Assembly: GCA_934179675.1 (NCBI GenBank)
Contig: CAKPQS010000001.1
Coordinates: forward strand, 48,184-112,183
Direction: 5' to 3'
Length of the DNA: 64,000 nt
Source: an uncultured Bacilli bacterium
GTDB lineage: Bacteria > Bacillota_I > Bacilli_A > RF39 > UBA660
Part shown: positions 18,819 through 28,260 of the stretch, piece by piece
How the letters are laid out: each line of letters begins with the position of its first letter
Numbering within the stretch: the first letter of the stretch is position 1
Translations under genes and position numbers: made by a program
Notes under the pieces: model-generated
What the model was told of the DNA's origin: nothing
Seen by the model: only the letters and a program-made list of their open reading frames with translations
Database searches by the model: none

Positions 18819-20513
18819 CTATTCAATCGTTATTAAACTTCCAAAGTCATCCTCAATTTGATTGGTAAAATTATTTAATTCTTGATTATTTTCTTCTTTT
18901 TCCTCTATATAATTAAATACTCTTTTTTTATGATTGAAATCATCTCTAATTTTTTCCCATTCATCTATTGAAGTTGCAATAACTTTGTATTTCTTATTAT
19001 ATAACATTTCAAATAATAATTCAATCTTATCAATGTTTTCATTAAATAAATTAGCATCATGAATATTTGTATAAACAAATATTAAATATTCCCCTCCAGC
19101 AGCCTTTAAAGTTCCATCAATAACTAAACTTGCAACAAAATTATAATTTACATCTAATATATAATTTCTGACTTCTGGTAATTTTTCGCGAATTTCATTT
19201 AATAATACTCTATTATATTTTGCTAATGTATTTCCTATACGAATATTCTTTTTTGCTTCAAATTTTTTCAATGCTTCTGTATCAATTCTGATTTCTATTT
19301 TTTTGGAAATATTATTAATATTTTTATGTTCTTCTTTTGTATTTTCTTTTATATTTTCAAGGCTAGAATTATTTCCCAAATTATTTCCCGGGAAATAATT
19401 TATTTTATTTTCCGGTAATTTTTCCTGTGAGATTTGCGATATATCAGCAATATTTAGAGTAAGTAAATCAAATAAAACCTTTGGATTATTGCTCAATCTC
19501 ATATCATATAATGAATCGTTCATCAATTTCATTATCTTATTAATTTGTTCTATGTTATATTCATCTGCAGTTTTTTTATAAAAATCAGCATATACATTTT
19601 CATTTAAATAATCTGGTACAATTTTAGCAATTAAAACATTTCTAAAAAAGGTAATAAGTTCTTCTAAAACTTTTGTCATATTTTTACCGACATCATTATA
19701 TGAATCAGATAACAATAATGCATCTTTTAAATCATTATTTTTTATCTTGCTAATAAAATCGTATAATTCTTCTGGTTTTAATGTTCCATTAACGTCATGT
19801 ACATCTTTAAAAGTAATTTCTACTCCAGATCCAACATAAGCATTAACTTGGTCTAAAAGATTTATCGAATCTCGCATGCCACCATCGGAAAGCAATGCAA
19901 TTTCTTTTAAAATATCATCTGAAATGTTAATATTTTCATTTTGAGATATAATATGTAATCTTTTAACTATATCATCAACTGATATTTTTTTAAAATCGAA
20001 TCTCTGGCATCTAGACAAAATAGTAATTGGTATTTTATAAGGTTCTGTCGTTGCTAAAACGAATATAACATGTTTTGGCGGTTCTTCCAATGTTTTCAAA
20101 AGGGCATTAAAAGCACTTGTTGTTAACATATGAACTTCATCTATTATGTATATTTTATATTTTCCATAAGATGGTACTAAATTTACTTTATCTCGCAATT
20201 CGCGTATTTCATCCACACCGTTATTAGAGGCAGCATCTATTTCTATTATATCAACACTTTGTTTATTGTTATATTGCAAACAATTTTCGCATTGATTACA
20301 TGGTAAGTAATCTTTTAAATTTGTACAATTAACTGTTTTTGCAAGTATTTTAGCAATACTAGTTTTTCCTGTACCTCTAGGACCGCAAAATAAGTATGCA
20401 TGTGAAATTCTATCATATTTTATTGCATTTTTTAATGTTTTAACAATTACTTGTTGTCCAACAACTTCATCAAAATTACTTGGTCTATATTTTCTATATA
20501 AAACTTGATACAT
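18819..20513 (-). CDS. dnaX: DNA polymerase III subunit gamma/tau
   Basis: Clamp-loader ATPase and replisome organiser. Walker A GPRGTGKTSIAK, zinc-binding cysteines at CTNLKDYLPCNQCENC, Walker B IDEVHMLT, and the SRC sensor SRCQRFDFKK; domain III and a C-terminal tau-like region follow, for about 564 residues in all. The start is the ATG at 20513 (MYQVLYRKYRP); GTGAGGTG is its ribosome-binding site. A Noc palindrome lies in the coding sequence at 19382-19397. An in-frame A-AAA-AAG heptamer at 19254-19248 is of the type that yields the shorter gamma subunit in E. coli (see findings). Confidence 0.97.
   Translation of the reverse strand: MYQVLYRKYRPSNFDEVVGQQVIVKTLKNAIKYDRISHAYLFCGPRGTGKTSIAKILAKTVNCTNLKDYLPCNQCENCLQYNNKQSVDIIEIDAASNNGVDEIRELRDKVNLVPSYGKYKIYIIDEVHMLTTSAFNALLKTLEEPPKHVIFVLATTEPYKIPITILSRCQRFDFKKISVDDIVKRLHIISQNENINISDDILKEIALLSDGGMRDSINLLDQVNAYVGSGVEITFKDVHDVNGTLKPEELYDFISKIKNNDLKDALLLSDSYNDVGKNMTKVLEELITFFRNVLIAKIVPDYLNENVYADFYKKTADEYNIEQINKIMKLMNDSLYDMRLSNNPKVLFDLLTLNIADISQISQEKLPENKINYFPGNNLGNNSSLENIKENTKEEHKNINNISKKIEIRIDTEALKKFEAKKNIRIGNTLAKYNRVLLNEIREKLPEVRNYILDVNYNFVASLVIDGTLKAAGGEYLIFVYTNIHDANLFNENIDKIELLFEMLYNKKYKVIATSIDEWEKIRDDFNHKKRVFNYIEEKEENNQELNNFTNQIEDDFGSLITIE
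19382..19397. promoter_or_regulatory. Noc-binding site (NBS) inside dnaX
   Basis: Perfect 16-bp palindrome TATTTCCCGGGAAATA. A half-site ATTTCCCAAA lies immediately beside it at 19371-19380, the same half-plus-full arrangement seen upstream of noc. Confidence 0.82.
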
Positions 20514-20561
20514 ATAACACCTCACTCATCACAATTATAGCACAAAAGAAAAAAGAAAAGA

Positions 20562-20993
20562 TTACTTTTTTCTTCTTTCTTCAAAAAAACTTTTAATTAT
20601 TTTTAATGACTGTTCTTTTTCTAGTGTATTATCAATAATAATTCCATATTTTTTATTTTGGGAAATATTTTTTAAAGCACCAAATTCATTATTTTCTATG
20701 GAATAATATACCTTTTTTATTCTTGATTGAATAATAGCACCAGTACACATTAAACACGGTTCCATCGTCACATATAATTCGCAATCATCTAATCTCCATC
20801 GTTTTAACTTTTTGGATGCCTTATTTATTGCTATGATTTCAGCATGTAATAATGGATTATGCTTTTTTTCTTTTAAATTATGTGCTTTTGCGATAATTTT
20901 GTTGTTTTTTACAATCACTGCACCGACAGGGACATCACCTTTTCTATAGCTTTTTTTAGCTTCATCCAAGGCAATCTTCATATAATTATTCAT
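20562..20993 (-). CDS. tadA: tRNA adenosine(34) deaminase TadA
   Basis: Zinc-dependent deaminase that makes inosine at the wobble position of tRNA-Arg(ACG). The catalytic HAE is in NPLLHAEIIAINKA, and the zinc ligands are in TMEPCLMCTGAIIQSRI. Length 143. The start is the ATG at 20993, preceded by AGAGGTG. Adjacent to dnaX and to the SRP RNA gene, as in Bacillus, although here the RNA gene is upstream of tadA rather than between tadA and dnaX. Confidence 0.95.
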   Translation of the reverse strand: MNNYMKIALDEAKKSYRKGDVPVGAVIVKNNKIIAKAHNLKEKKHNPLLHAEIIAINKASKKLKRWRLDDCELYVTMEPCLMCTGAIIQSRIKKVYYSIENNEFGALKNISQNKKYGIIIDNTLEKEQSLKIIKSFFEERRKK

Positions 20994-21044
20994 GCTCACC
21001 TCTATCCAAACATTTGTTCGCTTATGATGTTATTTTTACAATAA

Positions 21045-21123
21045 AAAATAGTGCACACGTTTAGAGGTTTTTAAGGCTGCTATCTTCCAATTCTGACCTG
21101 TTTCAAACATAATCGTTGCACCA
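21045..21123 (-). ncRNA. ffs: Signal recognition particle RNA (small bacterial 4.5S type)
   Basis: The minus strand contains the universally conserved SRP RNA core CAGGTCAGAATTGGAAG followed by ATAGCAGCC, the asymmetric loops and GGAA tetraloop that bind Ffh. The termini pair (5' GTGCAACG with CGTGTGCAC at the 3' end) to form a single long hairpin of about 80 nucleotides. A sigma-A-type promoter lies just upstream (21129-21157), and a T run follows the 3' arm. Location next to tadA/dnaX matches the Bacillus scr gene, but this is the short form without the Alu domain found in Bacillus scRNA. Confidence 0.92.
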
Positions 21124-21128
21124 AATAA

Positions 21129-21157
21129 AATATACAATATTTTAATTTTTTTTTCAA
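21129..21157 (-). promoter_or_regulatory. Promoter of the SRP RNA gene
   Basis: Minus strand: TTGAAA (21157-21152), a 17-base spacer, then TATATT (21134-21129). The predicted start falls about 6-7 bases downstream, at the 5' end of the folded SRP RNA. Confidence 0.75.
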
Positions 21158-21222
21158 GGTTTTAATGTATTTTTTAATCATTTTTATAATAAACATTTAA
21201 ACAATAATAAATAGCTGTTTTA

Positions 21223-21238
21223 TGTTCCACGTGGAACA
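21223..21238. promoter_or_regulatory. parS site 1
   Basis: TGTTCCACGTGGAACA, perfect 16-bp palindrome. The outermost site, 189 bp from the next and not clearly part of the duplicated blocks. Confidence 0.9.
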
Positions 21239-21367
21239 TAAAAAAATATTTCTTAATATATTGTATTTAATAATTAAAAAGACTTATTAACATTTGTGCT
21301 ATTATGCATAATAAATTATATATAAAATACTATTTATTTAAATATTAAATTATATTGTACATTAAAT

Positions 21368-21430
21368 AAAACTAATTACATAATTTTAATTATTTAATTA
21401 TTATTTATTAATGTTCCACGTGGAACATTA
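21368..21430 (+). repeat. parS block B, copy 1
   Basis: About 63 bp ending in a parS site, repeated with about five mismatches at 22302-22364. The shared flank begins AAAACTAATT. Confidence 0.75.
21412..21427. promoter_or_regulatory. parS site 2
   Basis: TGTTCCACGTGGAACA; right end of block B copy 1. Confidence 0.9.
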
Positions 21431-21516
21431 ATAAACTTATTGACGTATCATATATTATGATCATTCTTATCAGATATATATTATATATAAATAATAATTT
21501 TATATTTATGAAGCAA

Positions 21517-21532
21517 TGTTCCACGTGGAACA
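21517..21532. promoter_or_regulatory. parS site 3
   Basis: TGTTCCACGTGGAACA, with the palindrome extended by CAA/TTG outside the core; its flanks resemble those of site 6 (block C). Confidence 0.9.
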
Positions 21533-21674
21533 TTGTAGTTATTTTAGATAAAATAACATATCATCTGTATTTGGCATAAATATATTTTATAAATATTCAA
21601 TTATTGTTAGCAATAATATAAACACATTAAATTATAATATAAAAAATAAATTTAAATATCAAAATATATTTTAA

Positions 21675-21690
21675 TGTTTCACGTGGAACA
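21675..21690. promoter_or_regulatory. parS site 4
   Basis: TGTTTCACGTGGAACA; left end of block A copy 1. Confidence 0.88.
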
Positions 21691-21780
21691 TTAACAAATC
21701 TAGATTTATGTAGTTTATCACTTATTTCCCAAAATAATTATTTTAAAATATAGAGTGAAATATTAACTTTTTTAGATCTA

Positions 21781-21796
21781 TGTTTCACGTGGAACA
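21781..21796. promoter_or_regulatory. parS site 5
   Basis: TGTTTCACGTGGAACA; right end of block A copy 1, 106 bp from site 4. Confidence 0.88.
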
Positions 21797-21934
21797 TCAA
21801 TAAAACTACCAAACTATCATAAATTATTAATTAAATCGTTAAATTTATATTAAATTTCATACAAATTATTTAATTCAAAATTATAGTTTAGATAAGCAAG
21901 TATTTTTATCTTAAAATTTTTATTTATAAAACAA

Positions 21935-21950
21935 TGTTCCACGTGGAACA
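21935..21950. promoter_or_regulatory. parS site 6
   Basis: TGTTCCACGTGGAACA with CAA/TTG extensions, as in site 3. Confidence 0.9.
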
Positions 21951-22042
21951 TTGTATCCAATTTATACAAAACAAAATATAAATATTTAATTGTTATAAAA
22001 ATATTATATTTATGCAAAATAATAATATTAAAAATAGACTAA

Positions 22043-22095
22043 ATAATATAATATAATATAATATAATATAATATAATATAATATAATATAATATA
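22043..22095 (+). repeat. Pentanucleotide microsatellite (TAATA)n
   Basis: About ten and a half uninterrupted copies of a 5-bp A/T-only unit between parS sites 6 and 7. It should vary in copy number between strains and could act as an easily unwound or curved spacer. Confidence 0.9.
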
Positions 22096-22101
22096 TGTTA
22101 A

Positions 22102-22117
22102 TGTTCCACGTGAAACA
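22102..22117. promoter_or_regulatory. parS site 7
   Basis: TGTTCCACGTGAAACA; left end of block A copy 2. The mismatch is in the right half, unlike site 4, where it is in the left half. Confidence 0.88.
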
Positions 22118-22208
22118 TTAACAAATTTAGATTTAAGTAGTTTATCACTTATTTCCCAAAATAATTATTTTAAAATATAAAGTGAAATATTAACTTTTTT
22201 TAGATCTA

Positions 22209-22224
22209 TGTTCCACGTGGAACA
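22209..22224. promoter_or_regulatory. parS site 8
   Basis: TGTTCCACGTGGAACA; right end of block A copy 2, 107 bp from site 7. Confidence 0.9.
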
Positions 22225-22301
22225 TAATAATTTATATATTAAAGAAAAATATTGTTTAAGTACAAAAACAATATTTTTTATGTTGCAAATTATATACAAT
22301 T

Positions 22302-22364
22302 AAAACTAATTGCATAATTATAATTATTTGGTCATTATTTATTGATGTTCCACGTGGAACATTG
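22302..22364 (+). repeat. parS block B, copy 2
   Basis: Second copy of the 63-bp unit at 21368-21430. Confidence 0.75.
22346..22361. promoter_or_regulatory. parS site 9
   Basis: TGTTCCACGTGGAACA; right end of block B copy 2, closest to gyrA. Confidence 0.9.
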
Positions 22365-22540
22365 TTTTTAATATATGCATTTATTATATTATAAATACTT
22401 CCACAAAATATTAACCTAAAATATTTTTACATATATTTTCACGAAGAGTTATTAACAAACATTAATGTAGACATATTTAAGAAAAAATTATAAATAAAGT
22501 TATTAACAAAACTTTCTAATTTTAAACAAAAAGAAGAAGT

Positions 22541-25078
22541 TTAAACTTCTTCCTCTATATCACTTGTAACTATTTCAGCAGAACCAACCTTTTGATCATC
22601 ACGTAAATTAATTAACTTAACGCCTTGAGCTACACGACCAGTTTGAGAAACCTGATTCAAAGGTAATCTAATAATTGTTCCACTACTTGTAATAATCATT
22701 AAATCACAATTATCTTTAATCGCCTTAAAAGATACAATTGAACCATTTTTTTCCGTAATATTAAGTGCTTTTACACCTTTACTACCCCTATGAGTCAAAC
22801 GATATTCAGAAACTGCTGTTTTTTTACCATAACCATTTTCAGTAACAACTAAAACTAATTCATCAGGTTCAAAAACTTCCATTCCAATACATTTAGAATT
22901 ATCGACATTTACACCTTTAACACCAGAAGCAGTACGTCCCATAACACGAATTTCATTTTCATTAAACCTAATCATACGTCCATCTGAAGTAGCAAGTATT
23001 ACCTCATTTGAACCATTTGTTTTTTTAACCGCGATTAATTCATCATTTTCTCTTAAGCTAATTGCAATTTTACCACTAGTTCTGATATTTTCGAATTCAT
23101 TTAGTGAAGTTCTCTTAACAATACCAGTTTGTGTACAGAATACAAGATATTTTTTTTGTTCATCGTTTGAAACAGCGGTCATAACTTTAACATATTCATC
23201 TTTAGCAAGTGGTAATAAATTAATAATAGGTAATCCTTTAGATTGACGACTATATAAAGGTACTTCATATCCTTTCATACGATATACACGACCTTTATTT
23301 GTAAAGAACATAACATAATCATGTGTTGTCATATTTAAAATATGTTTAGCAAAATCCTCTTCGTTTGTAGTCATTCCTTTAATACCAACACCACCACGAT
23401 TTTGAATCTTATAAGTATCAGAATTAACACGTTTTATATATCCTTTATTTGTAAACGTAATGATAATATCTTCGACAGGAATTAATGATTCATCCTCTAT
23501 ATAATCAATTGCACTCATATCAATATGTGTTCTTCTCTCATCTGCATATTTATCTTTAATTTCAAGCATTTCAGATTTAATAATATCTAAAACTTTTTGA
23601 TCTGAAGCAAGTATTTCTTTATATTGTTCAATAAGTTTTAATAAATCATTCAATTCATCAATAACCTTATCAATTTCCATACCAGTTAATCTTCTTAACT
23701 TCATTTCCAAAATTGCATTAGATTGTATATCATCTAAACCAAAATCCTTATTTAATCTTTCTTTAGCAATTATATCAGTTTTAGAACCTCTAATTATTTT
23801 GATAACAGCATCAATATTGTCTAAAGCAATTTTTAACCCCTCTAAAATATGTACTCTTTCTTCTGCTTTTTTCAGATCATATCTAGTTCTTCTAATAATT
23901 ACTTCTTTCTGAAAATCAATATATTTAGAAATAATATCTTTCAATCCTAATGTTCTTGGCGTTAAACCATCTAACATTAATAATGTTATACCATAAGTAA
24001 TTTGAAAATCTGTATGTTTGTATAAATTATTTAAAACAACTTGAGGATTTGCTTCTTTTTTTAAAGTAATTATTATCTTAACCCCATCTTTTAAATCAAT
24101 ATGGTAATCAGCAATGCCCTCAATAGTCTTATTATGAACAAGTTCAGCAAGTTTTGTCTTAAGATCAAGTGTATTAACACCATAAGGAACTTCTGTAACA
24201 ATAATTTCATTATGACCATCAATTTCTTCAATTGAAGCTTTACTTCTTATTGTAATAGTTCCTTTACCAGTATCGTATGCTTTTTTTATACCAGAATTTC
24301 CTAATATAACAGCACCAGTAGGAAAATCTGGTCCTTTAATATACTGCATAAGACCTAATGTATCAATGTCAGGATTATCAATATATGCAATACAGCCATC
24401 AATAACTTCACCTAAATTATGTGGTGGAATATTAGTAGCCATACCAACTGCAATACCCATAGTTCCATTTACCAAAATATTTGGAAATCTAGAAGGTAAA
24501 ACTTGTGGTTCTTTCCATTCTTCATCAAAATTAGGAACCATATTCACAGTATCTTTATTAATATCTCTTAAAAGTTCAAGAGAAATTTTAGAAAGACGAG
24601 CTTCTGTATAACGCATTGCTGCCGCTCCATCGCCATCAATATTACCAAAATTGCCATGACCATCTACTAATGGAGCTCTATAAGAAAAATCTTGAGCCAT
24701 TCTTACCATTGCTTCATAAATTGATGAATCACCATGTGGATGATAATGTCCCATTACATAACCAACTGTAGTAGCTGATTTTCTATGTGGTTTATCAGGA
24801 GTATAACCACATTCTAACATTGACCACAAAATTCTTCTATGAACAGGTTTTAATCCATCTCTTAAATCTGGTAAGGCACGTGACGCAATTACACTCATTG
24901 AATAATCAAGAAAAGATTTTTCTATTTCAGAAACAATGTTATTTTCTGATAAACTATCTCTTTCATGAAAAGTACCACCATAAATATTATCAGAATTATC
25001 TAATGTGTCAAAATTTGCTAAAGAATTATTATCATTTTTTTTAATATTTTCTTCATTTTTAATAACTTCATTATCCAT
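22541..25078 (-). CDS. gyrA: DNA gyrase subunit A
   Basis: Type II topoisomerase subunit that cuts and reseals DNA to introduce negative supercoils. Contains [28 protein letters not shown], a quinolone-region [17 protein letters not shown], the catalytic tyrosine in [10 protein letters not shown] and the C-terminal beta-pinwheel, whose GyrA-box equivalent is near QSKGLPI. The residues at the two main quinolone-resistance positions are serine and glutamate, the sensitive type. About 55 residues, acidic and asparagine-rich, precede the LDYSMSVI motif, some 35 more than in E. coli. It is 10 bases downstream of gyrB. Confidence 0.97.
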   Translation of the reverse strand: MDNEVIKNEENIKKNDNNSLANFDTLDNSDNIYGGTFHERDSLSENNIVSEIEKSFLDYSMSVIASRALPDLRDGLKPVHRRILWSMLECGYTPDKPHRKSATTVGYVMGHYHPHGDSSIYEAMVRMAQDFSYRAPLVDGHGNFGNIDGDGAAAMRYTEARLSKISLELLRDINKDTVNMVPNFDEEWKEPQVLPSRFPNILVNGTMGIAVGMATNIPPHNLGEVIDGCIAYIDNPDIDTLGLMQYIKGPDFPTGAVILGNSGIKKAYDTGKGTITIRSKASIEEIDGHNEIIVTEVPYGVNTLDLKTKLAELVHNKTIEGIADYHIDLKDGVKIIITLKKEANPQVVLNNLYKHTDFQITYGITLLMLDGLTPRTLGLKDIISKYIDFQKEVIIRRTRYDLKKAEERVHILEGLKIALDNIDAVIKIIRGSKTDIIAKERLNKDFGLDDIQSNAILEMKLRRLTGMEIDKVIDELNDLLKLIEQYKEILASDQKVLDIIKSEMLEIKDKYADERRTHIDMSAIDYIEDESLIPVEDIIITFTNKGYIKRVNSDTYKIQNRGGVGIKGMTTNEEDFAKHILNMTTHDYVMFFTNKGRVYRMKGYEVPLYSRQSKGLPIINLLPLAKDEYVKVMTAVSNDEQKKYLVFCTQTGIVKRTSLNEFENIRTSGKIAISLRENDELIAVKKTNGSNEVILATSDGRMIRFNENEIRVMGRTASGVKGVNVDNSKCIGMEVFEPDELVLVVTENGYGKKTAVSEYRLTHRGSKGVKALNITEKNGSIVSFKAIKDNCDLMIITSSGTIIRLPLNQVSQTGRVAQGVKLINLRDDQKVGSAEIVTSDIEEEV

Positions 25079-25087
25079 AATATCCCC

Positions 25088-27016
25088 CTATATATCTAGA
25101 TTTTGAACATAACCAGCTTTTTCTTCTATAAACTGTCTTCTAGGTCCAACATCTTCTCCCATTAGTTTTTCAAAAGCAGCATCAGCAGCAATACAATCAT
25201 TAACTGTAATTCTACGCAATGTTCTTTTTTCTATATCCATGGTAGTTTCATTTAATTCAGGAGGATCCATTTCTCCTAAACCTTTCATTCTAGCAATACT
25301 TGCTCTAGCTCGTACTTTTTCATCTAAAGAATTTAAATATTCTTGAAGTTCATTTTCATCAAGTACATATTTACGCACCTTACCGTGTGTTATTCTAAAT
25401 AAAGGTGGTTGAGCAGCATAAACATGTCCAGCTTCAACAATTGGTCTAAAAAATCTATAAAATAAAGTAAGTAACAATACTCTGATATGAGCACCATCAA
25501 CATCGGCATCAGTCATAATTATAATTTTATTATATCTTAATTTTGAAATATCAAAATCTTCGCCAATTCCAGTCCCAAAAGCTGTTATAATTGTCCTTAT
25601 TTCTTCATTTTGTAAGGCTTTATCTAACCTAGCTTTTTCAACATTAAGAATTTTACCTCTTAATGGAAGAATTGCTTGTGTCATTGCATCACGACATTTT
25701 TTAGCACTACCACCAGCCGAATCTCCCTCGACTATAAAAATTTCTGATACACTATGATCTTTACTTTTGCAATCAACAAGTTTTCCATAAAAATTACTAA
25801 TTGCTAAATCACTCTTTCTAGCAACTTCTCGTGCCCTTTTAGCAGCATTTCTACCTCTACATGCTATAATACACTTTTCAACAATTATTTTAGCTTGAGT
25901 AGGGTTTTCTAACAAAAATCTTTCAAATCCTTCTGAAAAAACATTATCTGCTAATTTTCTAACTTCTGAATTACCAAGTCTTCCTTTTGTTTGACCTTCA
26001 AATTGAGGATTAGGATGTTTACAAGAAATAATCATTGTAAGACCTTCTTTAACATCATCACCAATTAAAGCCTCATCTTTTTCTTTTAACAAACCAACTT
26101 TTCTAGCATAACTATTAATAACTCTTGTTAAAGCTCTTCTAACACCTTCTTCATGAGTTCCTCCATCATGAGTGTTAATATTATTAACAAACGAATAAAT
26201 ATTAGAATTATAACTTGTATTATATTGCATTGCTACTTCAAAGAAAACACCATCTTCTTCGCCTTCAAAATGAATTATATCATCATGAATAGGAGTCTTA
26301 TTTTGATTTATGAATTTTACATATTCGGATATACCACCTTCGTACATAAATGTTTCACCAGTAGTATCTTCCATATCTCTATCATCACGTAAAGTAATTC
26401 TTAAACCCTTATTTAAAAATGCCAATTCACGTATTCTAATCTTTAATGTTTCATAATCAAATATATCGGTATCAAATATATCACTATCTGGTTTAAATGT
26501 AACTGTTGTACCAGTTCTATTACCTTCGTATTCACCAATTACTTTAAGTGGTTCAACAACATGACCACCATTTTCAAATCTTACATAATAAATTTTTCCA
26601 TTTTTATATACTTTTACCTCTACCCATTTACTTAATGCATTTACAACACTTGCACCTACTCCATGTAAGCCACCAGATACTTTATATCCGCCACCACCAA
26701 ATTTACCACCTGCATGCAATACTGTATATACAGTTTCAACAGTAGATATTTTTGTTTTTGGATGAATATCAACAGGTATTCCTCTTCCATCATCTTTGAC
26801 AGTAATTGAATTATCTTTATTAATTATAACTTCAATATGAGTACAATAACCAGCAAGTGCTTCATCTATAGAGTTATCAACTATTTCCCATACTAAATGA
26901 TGAAGACCCTTAACATCAGTTGTACCAATATACATGCCAGGCCTTTTTCTTACTGCTTCTAATCCTTCAAGAACTTGAATATCAGAAGCTCCATAATGTT
27001 GTTCATTTTCCATCAT
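25088..27016 (-). CDS. gyrB: DNA gyrase subunit B
   Basis: ATPase subunit of gyrase. GHKL ATPase motifs [13 protein letters not shown] and [29 protein letters not shown], then the TOPRIM domain with [26 protein letters not shown] and [14 protein letters not shown]; the C-terminus has [10 protein letters not shown]. Length 642. GGAGAGGTGATTG is the ribosome-binding region, favouring the ATG at 27016 over an upstream TTG; the start lies inside the last codons of recF, so the two are coupled. remB, located between recF and gyrB in Bacillus, is missing. Confidence 0.98.
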   Translation of the reverse strand: MMENEQHYGASDIQVLEGLEAVRKRPGMYIGTTDVKGLHHLVWEIVDNSIDEALAGYCTHIEVIINKDNSITVKDDGRGIPVDIHPKTKISTVETVYTVLHAGGKFGGGGYKVSGGLHGVGASVVNALSKWVEVKVYKNGKIYYVRFENGGHVVEPLKVIGEYEGNRTGTTVTFKPDSDIFDTDIFDYETLKIRIRELAFLNKGLRITLRDDRDMEDTTGETFMYEGGISEYVKFINQNKTPIHDDIIHFEGEEDGVFFEVAMQYNTSYNSNIYSFVNNINTHDGGTHEEGVRRALTRVINSYARKVGLLKEKDEALIGDDVKEGLTMIISCKHPNPQFEGQTKGRLGNSEVRKLADNVFSEGFERFLLENPTQAKIIVEKCIIACRGRNAAKRAREVARKSDLAISNFYGKLVDCKSKDHSVSEIFIVEGDSAGGSAKKCRDAMTQAILPLRGKILNVEKARLDKALQNEEIRTIITAFGTGIGEDFDISKLRYNKIIIMTDADVDGAHIRVLLLTLFYRFFRPIVEAGHVYAAQPPLFRITHGKVRKYVLDENELQEYLNSLDEKVRARASIARMKGLGEMDPPELNETTMDIEKRTLRRITVNDCIAADAAFEKLMGEDVGPRRQFIEEKAGYVQNLDI

Positions 27017-28130
27017 CAATCACCTCTCCTTTAGTAACTATATTTCCATTTTCAACATTAAATATTTTTGCTAATTTAATTAATTTTTCATTTAAATTAT
27101 TTAAATCTGTTGTTGTAATAAATGTTTGCACATTATCATAAATATATTCAAATAAACTATTTCTTTTATCATAATCCAATTCACTAAAAACATCATCTAA
27201 TAAAAGAATTGGCGTTACTTTATCATACTTGTGCAAAATTTCAATTGATGCCATTTTTAAAGCAATTACGGCCATTCTTTGTTGACCTTGAGAACCATAT
27301 TTTTTTAATTCTTTTGAATTTAAAATAAATAAAATATCATCTTTTTGTGGTCCAATTAAAGTATTACCAAGGATCAATTCCTTATTTTTATTGTTTTTAA
27401 ATTCTATTTTTAGACTATCTTCCAATTCATTATTTAATGATATATCTGTTTTATATATAATTTTAAGTCCCTTATAGCCTGTTAATTTAAAATAAATATC
27501 ATCTATAAAATCATTCAATCTTTCAACATACTTCTTACGGCTTTTATAAATATAAATCATTTTGTTAATTAAAAATTGTGTTAATACCTCAAAATACATA
27601 TCATCAATTACTAATCCAGATGCAGCATTTTTTAACATTAAATTACGTTTTTTTAATATATTATTAAATTCATTTAATACCTTAAAGTATTTAGTACCAA
27701 TAAGCGAAAATTGTTCAATTTGAATATCTAAATAACTTCTTCTTTCAATGGGTAATCCTTTTATTAAATTTAAATCTTCTGGACAAAACATGATAACTTT
27801 CATCTTTCCAACGTAATCTTCAATCTTACTTTGTTTGTTACCATCTATAAAACATTTTTTTTTATTTTTTTCATAATTAATCTGTAAATTATAATCATAA
27901 TTTGTTTTTATTGTTCCAGATATACGAAAAAAACCAGTTTTTTCTTTTAAAAGTTCAATATCAATAGATGTTCGATGTGATTTTGTAATTCCTAAAAAAT
28001 AAATTGCTTCTAATAAATTAGTTTTTCCTTGAGCATTGTTTCCATAAAAAATATTAATTTTTTCATCAAAATTGATATTTAAATGTGAATAATTGCGAAA
28101 ATTAATAATTTCTATATTTTTTAGTATCAT
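27003..28130 (-). CDS. recF: DNA replication and repair protein RecF
   Basis: SMC-like ABC ATPase that acts with RecO and RecR at single-strand gaps. N-terminal [14 protein letters not shown] and Walker [20 protein letters not shown] signature [17 protein letters not shown]; Walker [12 protein letters not shown]. Length 375. It overlaps the start of gyrB by 14 bases. Upstream lies comK, with an intrinsic terminator at 28231-28260, so recF-gyrB-gyrA probably has its own promoter in 28131-28230. Confidence 0.97.
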   Translation of the reverse strand: MILKNIEIINFRNYSHLNINFDEKINIFYGNNAQGKTNLLEAIYFLGITKSHRTSIDIELLKEKTGFFRISGTIKTNYDYNLQINYEKNKKKCFIDGNKQSKIEDYVGKMKVIMFCPEDLNLIKGLPIERRSYLDIQIEQFSLIGTKYFKVLNEFNNILKKRNLMLKNAASGLVIDDMYFEVLTQFLINKMIYIYKSRKKYVERLNDFIDDIYFKLTGYKGLKIIYKTDISLNNELEDSLKIEFKNNKNKELILGNTLIGPQKDDILFILNSKELKKYGSQGQQRMAVIALKMASIEILHKYDKVTPILLLDDVFSELDYDKRNSLFEYIYDNVQTFITTTDLNNLNEKLIKLAKIFNVENGNIVTKGEVIDDGK

Positions 28131-28230
28131 ATTAGTGTCTTTTCCTCTATTTGGCCGTTTTTAGGCATTTTATATATTTCGAATATACCCATACCACTCT
28201 ATAATTATATCATATTTAATGTTTAAATTA

Positions 28231-28260
28231 AAGAAAAAAATGAGGATTTAACCTCATTTT
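28231..28260 (-). terminator. Intrinsic terminator after comK
   Basis: Minus strand: perfect stem AATGAGG/CCTCATT with a 6-base loop, followed by a T7 run. It overlaps the comK stop codon. Confidence 0.85.

Larger units (their letters stand above)
21671..21796 (+). repeat. parS block A, copy 1
   Basis: A 126-bp unit with parS sites at both ends, repeated at 22098-22224 with about six substitutions and one T insertion. It contains an internal TTATTTCCCAAAATAA, a Noc half-site-like element. This conservation is unusual for AT-rich intergenic DNA. Confidence 0.85.
22098..22224 (+). repeat. parS block A, copy 2
   Basis: Second copy of the 126-bp unit at 21671-21796, again bounded by parS sites and containing the TTATTTCCCAAAATAA element. 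Confidence 0.85.
21223..22361. other. parS array: nine ParB-binding sites in a gene-free region
   Basis: Nine 16-bp sites matching the parS consensus TGTTNCACGTGNAACA lie between ffs and gyrA, at 21223, 21412, 21517, 21675, 21781, 21935, 22102, 22209 and 22346. Six are the perfect palindrome TGTTCCACGTGGAACA; two (21675, 21781) read TGTTTCACGTGGAACA and one (22102) TGTTCCACGTGAAACA. The 1.5-kb region (20994-22540) holds no open reading frame that I can support apart from the SRP RNA. The sequence around the sites is organised in duplicated blocks. The array lies about 9-10 kb from oriC and is the probable ParB loading and condensin-recruitment centre. Confidence 0.93.

Noticed and set aside
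21223..22361. Regularly recurring palindromic repeats that could be mistaken for a CRISPR array
   Set aside because: The repeats are 16-bp parS palindromes with unequal spacing of 105-189 bp, the spacers are themselves duplicated, and there are no cas genes.
24787..25044. Plus-strand open frame of 85 codons
   Set aside because: It lies entirely opposite gyrA, has no ribosome-binding site and a composition typical of antisense AT-rich coding DNA. The same applies to other long frames opposite gyrB, uvrB, mnmG, dnaB and the noc-like gene.
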